Position numbers and translations under genes: made by a program
Source: Alistipes sp.
Lineage (GTDB): Bacteria; Bacteroidota; Bacteroidia; Bacteroidales; Rikenellaceae
Reading direction: 5' to 3'
NCBI GenBank assembly: GCA_017391185.1
Contig: JAFOZN010000131.1
Coordinates: 1 to 6,111 of the forward strand
Length of the DNA: 6,111 nucleotides
Part shown: piece after piece, positions 1 to 5,231 of the stretch
How the letters are laid out: every line of letters begins with the position of its first letter
How positions within the stretch are numbered: the first letter of the stretch is position 1
Notes under the pieces: generated by a model
The model's database searches: none
Told to the model about the DNA's origin: nothing
Seen by the model: the letters and a program-made list of their open reading frames with translations, nothing else

Positions 1-61
1 AGTTGGTTAGAGCACATGACTGTTAATCATGGGGTCCTAGGTTCAAGTCCTTGTTCAGGCG
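1..61 (+). tRNA. tRNA-Asn (GTT), 5'-truncated by the window edge
   Basis: This is the 3' part of a tRNA reading asparagine codons AAC/AAU. The window opens inside the D-loop (AGTTGGTTAGAGC), so roughly the first 13 nt (5' acceptor strand and 5' D-stem) are missing. The anticodon stem 15-19/27-31 (CATGA/TCATG) is perfect and encloses the loop CTGTTAA with anticodon GTT at 22-24. The T-arm carries GGTTCAAGTCC and has one T-T mismatch in its stem. The 3' acceptor strand TTCAGGC (54-60) is followed by discriminator G61. CCA is not encoded. It lies 4 nt before tRNA-Val, so the two are probably processed from one precursor. Confidence 0.93.
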
Positions 62-65
62 CTTC

Positions 66-140
66 GGGAGTTTAGCTCAGCTGGTTCAGAGCATCTGCCT
101 TACAAGCAGAGGGTCGGCGGTTCGAATCCGTCAACTCCCA
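66..140 (+). tRNA. tRNA-Val (TAC), copy 1
   Basis: A complete 75-nt tRNA. The acceptor strands GGGAGTT (66-72) and AACTCCC (133-139) pair fully, with discriminator A140. The D-arm is TTAGCTCAGCTGGTTCAGAGC. The anticodon stem TCTGC/GCAGA encloses CTTACAA with anticodon TAC at 101-103 (valine, GTA/GTG codons). The T-arm contains GGTTCGAATCC. CCA is not encoded. It sits 4 nt after tRNA-Asn, at the end of an array that enters from the left, and is followed by a terminator at 161-186. It is identical over all 75 nt to the tRNA at 1339-1413. Confidence 0.97.
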
Positions 141-141
141 C

Positions 142-276
142 GAAACGAATACAAAACAAGAAGATGTCGAAAGACATCTTTTTTTGTTTTTATACCTACG
201 ACTAAAGTTTACTTTTAGGCGAAGGTGTAGAAACAAAAATAAGCTACGAAGTTGCTTCTTGTTTCGTTTTTGTTTC
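142..276. repeat. Imperfect 22-bp inverted repeat (142-163 and 255-276)
   Basis: The arm at 142-163 (starting GAAACGAATACAAAACAAG) and the arm at 255-276 (starting CTTCTTGTTTCG) are reverse complements at 19 of 22 positions by my manual alignment. Between them lie the tRNA array terminator, a second perfect 10-bp inverted pair GAAACAAAAA (230-239) / TTTTTGTTTC (267-276), and a small GAAG-TTG-CTTC hairpin (248-258). The right arm can therefore pair with two different partners. No ORF is evident in this stretch. It could be a terminator-associated structure or a small palindromic element remnant. Confidence 0.55.
161..186 (+). terminator. Rho-independent terminator of the tRNA-Asn/tRNA-Val array
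   Basis: A perfect 8-bp stem AAGATGTC (161-168) / GACATCTT (173-180) is closed by a GAAA tetraloop and runs into an uninterrupted T tract (179-185). It begins 20 nt after the tRNA-Val end. A-rich sequence upstream of the stem can also pair with the T-rich tail, so some activity in the opposite direction is possible. Confidence 0.85.
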
Positions 277-319
277 GTGACTGCCCCGCGGCGAGCGACA
301 CGGAAAGGCGTTAAGCGGA

Positions 320-338
320 GCAGACTTTCGGAGTCTGC
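320..338. other. Strong GC-rich hairpin in the tRNA / C26-gene intergenic region
   Basis: GCAGACT (320-326) pairs perfectly with AGTCTGC (332-338) around a TTCGG loop. It sits within a GC-rich stretch (about 284-350) that is compositionally unlike the A/T-rich sequence on both sides. There is no T tract after the hairpin on either strand, so it is not a standard terminator. It may be part of a dispersed intergenic repeat or a structured RNA. I do not recognise it. Confidence 0.45.
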
Positions 339-352
339 GGAGTAGCCAATCC

Positions 353-418
353 TCTCCCAACTATATTTACATTCCCTCCCCTATGCCCCTCTTTTGGCAA
401 AGGGAGGGATTTTGTTTT
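353..418. repeat. REP-like palindromic repeat, copy A
   Basis: This block of about 65 nt recurs nearly unchanged at 1464-1530. The shared left part is TCTCCCAACTATATTTACAT followed by TCCCTCCCC. The right part forms a hairpin: 386-395 (CCCCTCTTTT) pairs with 399-408 (AAAGGGAGGG) across a GGC loop, with two wobble pairs and one mismatch. An alternative outer stem TCCCTCCC/GGGAGGGA is also possible. It ends 5 nt before the stop codon of the minus-strand C26 gene, so it is that gene's 3' region and may protect or terminate its transcript. There is no clear U tract on that strand. Confidence 0.7.
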
Positions 419-422
419 ATAC

Positions 423-1181
423 CTATCGGCCCGCCTCTTTTACGAAGTATTCAAACAATCCTAAGAACTCATCATCTCCCGCAGCAACGAATGCCTCAGG
501 ATGGAATTGTACTCCAAAAATAGGCCTTCCATTCTCCATCTCGATAGCCTCAACCACACCATCTTCGGCAACTGCTGTAACAACAAACCCCGGAGCCAGA
601 TCCTTGACCGATTGGTGATGAGTAGAATTCACAACCACAGACTCGCCGAGAATCTCCCCCAAACGGCTACCCTTCTTGATTTTGATTTTATGAATCTTGT
701 CACTACCATAATCAGCATAGTGCTTTACCCTACTTTCGGGCAACTGCACTGGAATATCCTGATACAACGTACCACCAAAAGCCACATTCATCACCTGCAC
801 GCCTCGACAAATACCCATCACGGCCAACTTCTTCTCTACAGCCATCTTTATTAGCTTAAGATCAAACTCATCTCGCTCGGCATAGACCTTACCCAATTCA
901 GGGATAGGCTCCTCGCCATAAAGATGTGGTGCAATATCTTCGCCACCTGTCATTATGATACCATCTACGACTTTCAACACCGCTTTCAGCTCCGCCTCTT
1001 CGGACGTAATCGGAATAATCAACGGCACTCCTCCCGCACGCCTTACAGATTTCACATAAGTCTCAGTCGCACTCGATGGCTTAGATGCCGAAATTCCAAT
1101 TATTACCTTTTTCTCTCGTGCCTGGGCAATATAGATAACACAAAAGCAAAGAGATATCAAAATCGCAACAAAACGCTTCAT
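423..1181 (-). CDS. Exported gamma-glutamyl-GABA hydrolase-like protein (peptidase C26, PuuD-like)
   Basis: A class I glutamine amidotransferase-fold hydrolase expected to cleave gamma-glutamyl amide bonds; the substrate is unknown. Numbering below is from the upstream in-frame ATG at 1193 (256 aa). The nucleophile-elbow motif GICRG contains Cys129, and VQFHPE supplies the partners His231 and Glu233. The family blocks MTGGEDIAPHLYG (81-93), ERDEFD (106-111) and NSTHHQS (189-195) are also present. The N-terminus has a hydrophobic stretch (about 9-24) ending AQA before REKK, a good signal peptidase I pattern with no convincing lipobox, so the enzyme probably acts in the periplasm, whereas E. 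coli PuuD is cytosolic. I favour Met5 (ATG at 1179-1181, MKRFVAILISL), which gives a typical n-region and 252 aa; the start at 1193 is possible. It is monocistronic, with no polyamine or GABA genes nearby, so a role in putrescine degradation is not supported by context. It lies between two identical tRNA-Val genes. Confidence 0.9.
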   Translation of the reverse strand: MKRFVAILISLCFCVIYIAQAREKKVIIGISASKPSSATETYVKSVRRAGGVPLIIPITSEEAELKAVLKVVDGIIMTGGEDIAPHLYGEEPIPELGKVYAERDEFDLKLIKMAVEKKLAVMGICRGVQVMNVAFGGTLYQDIPVQLPESRVKHYADYGSDKIHKIKIKKGSRLGEILGESVVVNSTHHQSVKDLAPGFVVTAVAEDGVVEAIEMENGRPIFGVQFHPEAFVAAGDDEFLGLFEYFVKEAGR

Positions 1182-1221
1182 ATTACAGATCATACTACTT
1201 AAGATTTTAATTCATTGATAA

Positions 1222-1252
1222 CAAAAATAGTTAAAAGTTACCAAAATGGCAA
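1222..1252 (-). promoter_or_regulatory. Bacteroidetes-type promoter for the C26 hydrolase gene
   Basis: Read on the minus strand, TATTTTTG (1229 to 1222) matches the TAnnTTTG -7 box. A TTG (1252-1250) lies 20 nt upstream, the spacing expected for the -33 element. Transcription would begin near 1215, giving a leader of roughly 20-35 nt depending on the start codon. The -33 match is minimal. Confidence 0.6.
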
Positions 1253-1288
1253 TACCACACATCATCTAAAAAAGATTTTACAGAAATG

Positions 1289-1319
1289 TTTGCGTTTTAA
1301 AAATTTTCATCTATCTTTG
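1289..1319 (+). promoter_or_regulatory. Bacteroidetes-type promoter for tRNA-Val copy 2
   Basis: TTTG (1289-1292), 19 nt, then TATCTTTG (1312-1319) fits the primary sigma consensus TTTG-N19-21-TAnnTTTG well. Initiation about 7 nt downstream would leave a 5' leader of only about 12 nt before the tRNA at 1339. This promoter is divergent from that of the C26 gene, and the two share the 1194-1338 intergenic region. Confidence 0.8.
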
Positions 1320-1338
1320 CACTCGCAAAATTCAGCAA

Positions 1339-1413
1339 GGGAGTTTAGCTCAGCTGGTTCAGAGCATCTGCCTTACAAGCAGAGGGTCGGCGGTTCGAAT
1401 CCGTCAACTCCCA
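1339..1413 (+). tRNA. tRNA-Val (TAC), copy 2
   Basis: This copy is identical at all 75 positions to the tRNA-Val at 66-140: acceptor GGGAGTT/AACTCCC, anticodon TAC at 1374-1376, T-arm GGTTCGAATCC, discriminator A1413, no encoded CCA. Unlike copy 1 it is not in an array. It has its own promoter (1289-1319) and its own terminator (1416-1452). The sequences immediately upstream of the two copies are unrelated, so identity begins at the mature 5' end. Downstream, both loci carry the same REP-like repeat. Confidence 0.97.
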
Positions 1414-1415
1414 CT

Positions 1416-1452
1416 AAACGAAAAGCATCCTTTTGGGATGCTTTTTTCGTTT
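1416..1452 (+). terminator. Rho-independent terminator of tRNA-Val copy 2
   Basis: AAAAGCATCC (1421-1430) pairs with GGATGCTTTT (1436-1445) around a TTTTG loop, followed by Ts to 1447. An outer stem AAACG (1416-1420) / CGTTT (1448-1452) extends it with two bulged Ts. The stem is flanked by As on the left and Ts on the right, so it could work in both directions. It starts directly behind the tRNA. Confidence 0.85.
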
Positions 1453-1453
1453 G

Positions 1454-1470
1454 TGGGAGTTTTTCTCCCA
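1454..1470. other. Short hairpin TGGGAG-TTTTT-CTCCCA resembling tRNA-Val ends
   Basis: A perfect 6-bp stem (1454-1459 / 1465-1470) with a five-T loop. Its two arms reproduce the GGGAGTTT start and CTCCCA end of the adjacent tRNA-Val, and its right arm is the first part of the REP-like repeat at 1464. It may be a chance match or a small tRNA-derived relic. The TTTTT lies in the loop, so it is not a classical terminator. Confidence 0.35.
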
Positions 1471-1530
1471 ACTATATTTACATTCCCTCCCCATGCCCCT
1501 CCCTTTGGCAAAGGAAGGGGGGGTTTGTTT
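1464..1530. repeat. REP-like palindromic repeat, copy B
   Basis: Second copy of the block at 353-418. The first 29 nt or so are identical, followed by small indels and substitutions. Its hairpin is stronger than in copy A: 1496-1506 pairs with 1510-1520 around a GGC loop with one mismatch in 11. Several differences between the copies keep pairing (for example U-G in A against C-G in B), which suggests that the structure is conserved. The downstream string TTTGTTTCGCGACTACC (1524-1540) also has a near match at 269-285, so the repeat family may be larger than the core. Confidence 0.7.
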
Positions 1531-1575
1531 CGCGACTACCCTCTAAAAACGTCTACAGAAAGATATTTCAAATAA

Positions 1576-1606
1576 TTCGTTCCCTATAACTTTTTTATTA
1601 TCTTTG
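1576..1606 (+). promoter_or_regulatory. Bacteroidetes-type promoter for the GH78-like gene
   Basis: TATCTTTG (1599-1606) is a full match to the -7 box TAnnTTTG. The -33 position 19 nt upstream is only TTCG (1576-1579), so basal activity may be modest or activator-dependent. The predicted leader before the ATG at 1629 is about 15 nt and has no Shine-Dalgarno sequence. Confidence 0.65.
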
Positions 1607-1628
1607 CACTAACCTAAATTTTTAGACC

Positions 1629-3890
1629 ATGAAAAGACTTTTTCTCTTAATACTCGCTACCCTCACGCTATCGACATTCTCCTCGACAGCTCAAAACAAG
1701 CCTACAGGATTGATGATAGACCTCATCACCGATGCCGATGTACTCTACCAAAAAGGCTATCGCGCAGAGGTAAAGATGCAGGATCTAAGCAACGAAGAGT
1801 TTAACAATTACCAATTCGCTGCCATACGTTCCTCACGTCCTACATTTGGATGGATAGTGCCTCAAGGTAAAGGCAATACAATACAAGAGTCTTATCAGAT
1901 CGTGGTCGATGATAATTTCAAAGATGCTCTACAACACAACGGTAGAGTATGGAATAGTCAAGAGATCAAAAGCAAACAATCCACCGCCGTTACCTATTCT
2001 GGGAAGGATCTTACGCCCAATAAAACCTACTATTGGAGCGTGCGTATCACTACCAACCATGGCAAAAGCCGTTGGTCGGATATCCAAGCCTTTCGTACCG
2101 CATCAGAACTTAAACCCTATGCCGTATCATACAAACCTCTCATCAGAGAGAAGGATTATCCCCAAACAATCACTCGTATCGCCCCCAAAACTACATTCAT
2201 CGACTTTGGCAAAGCGTCATTTGCTTCGCTTGAGCTCACTCTGCAATGCGACAAGGACGCCGACACGATATATGTTGCCATAGGTGAAGATGCCAAGAAT
2301 GGTCATATAAATACCAAACCCCACGGCACAGTACGATACTATCGTTATCCGCTTATCCTAAAGCGCGGGCGACACACCTACCCTATCATCCCTGCCGATG
2401 ATAAGCGCAATACAGGACCTCAGGCAATCCTTGTACCCGATTATCTGGATCAGGTCGCTCCTATGCGCTACTGCCAGGTCGAGAATTATGAGCCAAAAAT
2501 CACTTCACGCGATGTTGTAAGGCACACAACAATATATCCCTTTGACCTCGATGCCGCCCACTTTCTCTCCGACAACGAGACTCTGAATGCCGTTTGGGAG
2601 CTATGCAAATATACCATCAAGGCGACCTCAGCCTTCGGTATTTACATTGACGGAGACCGTGAGCGCATACCCTACGAAGCAGATGCATTGATTAACCAGC
2701 TCTGCCACTACACTACCGATAGAGAGTATGCAATGGCTCGCCACACTTCGGAGTATCTGCTCCAACACCCGACATGGCCCACAGAATGGATTCTGCAAGC
2801 CTTGATAATTGCATGGAACGATTACATGTACACAGGCGATTTGCGCTCCATAGAGGCAAATTATGATATCCTAAAGGCTCGTACACTCAGCTCACTAAAA
2901 CGTGAGAATGGACTTATTTCGACAACCGACAACAAAGTACAAAGCGAAGAGTTCCGCCGAGCTATCAGATTCAACGGCAATATACGCGATATAGTCGATT
3001 GGCCTCGTTGTGGAGATTGGCCACATGGTGAGGATGACCACTACCACCTTACGGCCTACAATACGGTTGTCAACGCTTTTCATTACCAAGCACTCTGCCT
3101 GCTTGAGCAGATGGCACAACTCACAGGACGTGAGCAAGAGGCCAAAGAACTAAAGCGAGAGTCTGAAACCCTACGCCAAGTCTTCAACTCACTGCTTTTC
3201 GACAACGACAAAGGCGTTTACCGAGATGGTGTAGAGAGTGATCACATTTCACTACACTCCAACCTCTTCCCTCTGGCATTAGGCATAGTAGAGCAAAAAG
3301 ATGTGGAGAGCGTTATGGAGTATATCCGTAGCCGAGGTTTGGTATGTAGTGTCTATGCATCACAATTCCTTATGGATGCTATCTATCAATCCAGAGATGG
3401 AGACTACGGACTCCAAATGCTCACCAAGGAGGACGAGCGCAGTTGGTACAATATGGTACGTCACGGTGCCACTATTACATACGAGGCGTGGGACGACAAG
3501 TTCAAGAACAACCAAGATTGGAATCACGCTTGGGGTGCTGCACCAGCCAATATTATCCCTCGCAGAGTGGTGGGCGTAATACCATTAAAGGCAGGTTTTG
3601 AGCATTTTGCCATACATCCACAGAGCTCAACCCTCAACCACATAGATGCGAAGATACCTACAATCAAGGGTGAGATAACCGTCAAAATAGACTCTACCCC
3701 AAAGAGTTACACCATGAAAGTCTCAACACCAGCCAACACTACAGCTGAGGTGGTATTACCATGCAATGGAAGAGTAAAACACCTGCTCATAGACGGCAAA
3801 AAAGCCACAATAAAACAGACCTCGAAAAATGGCATAGATTGTGGCACAATAGGCTCTGGCGAGCATATTTTCGAGTTAATATACGAGTAA
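1629..3890 (+). CDS. Secreted GH78-type alpha-L-rhamnosidase-like glycoside hydrolase
   Basis: Predicted to release terminal alpha-L-rhamnose from plant or microbial glycans by inversion. Residues 1-21 form a signal peptide (hydrophobic core LFLLILATLTL, then STA before QN). Residues about 65-157 form a fibronectin III-like/N-terminal module (RSSRPTFGW, ESYQIVV, YYWSVR, SRWS). A beta-rich module (about 185-300) precedes the (alpha/alpha)6 barrel (about 310-655), and a C-terminal beta domain (about 656-753) completes the usual order. Barrel landmarks are DGDRERIPYEAD (341-352), holding the likely general acid region (Asp341, Glu345, Glu350, Asp352), then TWPTEW (382-387), GATITYEAWD (613-622) with candidate base Glu619, and DWNHAWG (630-636). 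The length of 753 aa is on the compact side for the family. The ATG at 1629 gives a normal signal peptide. The gene stands alone between promoter and terminator, with no SusC/SusD or other carbohydrate genes in view, so the substrate cannot be inferred from context. GH78-type assignment is firm; rhamnose specificity is inferred. Confidence 0.88.
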   Translation: MKRLFLLILATLTLSTFSSTAQNKPTGLMIDLITDADVLYQKGYRAEVKMQDLSNEEFNNYQFAAIRSSRPTFGWIVPQGKGNTIQESYQIVVDDNFKDALQHNGRVWNSQEIKSKQSTAVTYSGKDLTPNKTYYWSVRITTNHGKSRWSDIQAFRTASELKPYAVSYKPLIREKDYPQTITRIAPKTTFIDFGKASFASLELTLQCDKDADTIYVAIGEDAKNGHINTKPHGTVRYYRYPLILKRGRHTYPIIPADDKRNTGPQAILVPDYLDQVAPMRYCQVENYEPKITSRDVVRHTTIYPFDLDAAHFLSDNETLNAVWELCKYTIKATSAFGIYIDGDRERIPYEADALINQLCHYTTDREYAMARHTSEYLLQHPTWPTEWILQALIIAWNDYMYTGDLRSIEANYDILKARTLSSLKRENGLISTTDNKVQSEEFRRAIRFNGNIRDIVDWPRCGDWPHGEDDHYHLTAYNTVVNAFHYQALCLLEQMAQLTGREQEAKELKRESETLRQVFNSLLFDNDKGVYRDGVESDHISLHSNLFPLALGIVEQKDVESVMEYIRSRGLVCSVYASQFLMDAIYQSRDGDYGLQMLTKEDERSWYNMVRHGATITYEAWDDKFKNNQDWNHAWGAAPANIIPRRVVGVIPLKAGFEHFAIHPQSSTLNHIDAKIPTIKGEITVKIDSTPKSYTMKVSTPANTTAEVVLPCNGRVKHLLIDGKKATIKQTSKNGIDCGTIGSGEHIFELIYE

Positions 3891-3913
3891 ATTTTACTCT
3901 CTAAGCGTAATAG

Positions 3914-3956
3914 ACGCCCCATGTCAAGTAATAGTTTATGGCTTGGGGCGTTTTTA
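3914..3956 (+). terminator. Rho-independent terminator after the GH78-like gene
   Basis: CGCCCCA (3915-3921) pairs perfectly with TGGGGCG (3944-3950), followed by TTTTTA. The loop is long (22 nt). It lies 24 nt after the stop codon and separates the glycosidase from lysA. The ATG at 3921, which would extend lysA upstream, falls inside this stem and upstream of the lysA promoter. Confidence 0.8.
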
Positions 3957-3988
3957 TTTGCAAAAGCGATGCAAACTTCATATATTTG
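3957..3988 (+). promoter_or_regulatory. Bacteroidetes-type promoter for lysA and the downstream gene
   Basis: TTTG (3957-3960), 20 nt, then TATATTTG (3981-3988) is the best promoter match in the window. Initiation near 3995 gives a leader of about 50 nt before the lysA ATG at 4047. That is too short for a lysine riboswitch, and I see no riboswitch-like structure in it. Confidence 0.8.
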
Positions 3989-4046
3989 TAGCTTAAAGCC
4001 ATTTAGGTGGTTAGAGGAGATATTAATTTATGAATTTTCAGATATT

Positions 4047-5213
4047 ATGCTTAGTAGAAAAGTAGCATCACAACTCAAAGAGATCGAGACTCCATTCTAT
4101 CTCTATGATATTAACCTTTTGCGCCAGACTCTGGAGAGCGTGGTTTACGAGTCAAATAAGTACAACTATAAAGTTCATTACGCCATCAAGGCCAACAACG
4201 ATGATTACCTGCTCTCGATCATCAAAGAGTACGGTATTGGTATCGACTGCGCCAGCGGTAATGAGGTGCGCAAGGCTATCGAGATGGGGTTCGATCCTAA
4301 GACTGTGGTATATGCGGGTGTTGGTAAGAAGGATAAGGAGATTCGCTACGCACTTGAGCAGGAGATTTTAGCTATCAACTGCGAGTCTATCGAGGAGTTG
4401 CAGGTGGTGGATGCCTTGGCCGCTGAGATGGGCAAGAAGGCAGATGTGGGTTTGCGTGTAAACCCAGACATCGACCCTAAGACAAACCACTGTATCGACA
4501 CAGGTCAGGCAGACAGTAAATTCGGTATTGCTTATGATGAAATTTTGGAGAATGTGGAGTTGATCAAATCACTCAAGAATATCAACATCATCGGCATTCA
4601 TATCCATATCGGCTCACAGATCAGAGAGTTGCACGTATTTGAGAATATGTGTAATAAGGCTAACGCCATCGTAGAGAAGTTGGAATCTTTAGGATTCTCA
4701 TTCCGCATGGTCGATGTAGGAGGTGGTTTGGGCATCAACTACGATGTACCTGAGAACGAGCCCATTCCTAACTTTGCATCGCTCTTTGCCATCGTTAGAG
4801 AGTATCTCAACGTGGGAGACAAGGAGGTGCACTTCGAGTTTGGCCGTTCTATTGTCGGCGAGTGTGGAGAGCTTATCGCAAGCGTCTTGTTCAATAAGAC
4901 CACTGCGACAGGTCGCCGCCTGTTGATCATTGACGCCAGCATGACAGAGCTCATCCGCCCAATGCTCTACGGCTCATACCACAACATCGAGAATATCACC
5001 TCAGAGGAGGATGTTTTCAAGAAATATACTGTCGTAGGTACTGCCTGCGAGTCAACAGATGTCTTCGATGAGAACATCAGCCTCAAGAAGAGTAAGCGTG
5101 GTGATTTGCTTGCCATCAAGTCGGCAGGAGCTTACGGTCGCTCGATGGCTTCGGAGTATAATATGCATGAATTGCCTAAGGCAGTATATAGCGACCAACT
5201 TTTGACAAAATAG
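4047..5213 (+). CDS. lysA: Diaminopimelate decarboxylase
   Basis: A PLP-dependent fold type III decarboxylase converting meso-diaminopimelate to L-lysine and CO2 in the cytoplasm. From Met1 at 4047 the protein has 388 aa, the usual LysA length. PLP-binding Lys48 sits in HYAIKAN. His187 lies in HIHIGSQ, the glycine loop GGGLG (225-229) binds phosphate, and EFGR (264-267) corresponds to the family's EPGR. RPMLYG (304-309), Cys334 in CESTD and Tyr363 in AGAYG complete the substrate pocket, which uses residues from both subunits of a dimer. CESTD replaces the common CESGD. The frame stays open upstream to an ATG at 3921, but that ATG precedes the promoter and lies in the previous terminator, and the extra 42 residues show no LysA similarity; 4047 is therefore the start. 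No clear Shine-Dalgarno sequence precedes it. The next gene starts 18 nt after the stop, suggesting an operon. Confidence 0.96.
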   Translation: MLSRKVASQLKEIETPFYLYDINLLRQTLESVVYESNKYNYKVHYAIKANNDDYLLSIIKEYGIGIDCASGNEVRKAIEMGFDPKTVVYAGVGKKDKEIRYALEQEILAINCESIEELQVVDALAAEMGKKADVGLRVNPDIDPKTNHCIDTGQADSKFGIAYDEILENVELIKSLKNINIIGIHIHIGSQIRELHVFENMCNKANAIVEKLESLGFSFRMVDVGGGLGINYDVPENEPIPNFASLFAIVREYLNVGDKEVHFEFGRSIVGECGELIASVLFNKTTATGRRLLIIDASMTELIRPMLYGSYHNIENITSEEDVFKKYTVVGTACESTDVFDENISLKKSKRGDLLAIKSAGAYGRSMASEYNMHELPKAVYSDQLLTK

Positions 5214-5231
5214 TAATTACATACTACAACT

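Noticed and set aside
394..618. Small plus-strand frame over the repeat and the C26 gene end
   Set aside because: It overlaps the REP-like repeat and the antisense of a well-supported gene, with no promoter or family signal.
66..1413. Integrase-type genomic island using tRNA-Val as attachment site
   Set aside because: The whole tRNA is duplicated rather than only its 3' end, the interval is about 1.2 kb, and there is no integrase or excisionase gene.
353..1530. CRISPR array or insertion sequence
   Set aside because: Only two copies about 1.1 kb apart, no regular spacers, no transposase, and no terminal inverted repeats enclosing a coding unit.
1215..1589. Plus-strand open frame of 124 codons
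   Set aside because: It runs straight through the tRNA-Val gene, its promoter, its terminator and the REP-like repeat. Its translation is the repeat and tRNA read as protein.
3921..4046. N-terminal extension of lysA from the ATG at 3921
   Set aside because: The ATG lies within the terminator stem of the upstream gene and ahead of the lysA promoter at 3957-3988. The 42 extra residues do not resemble LysA.
3989..4046. Lysine riboswitch in front of lysA
   Set aside because: The leader is only about 50 nt and lacks the multi-helix structure of the L-box; there is no terminator or sequestering stem in it.
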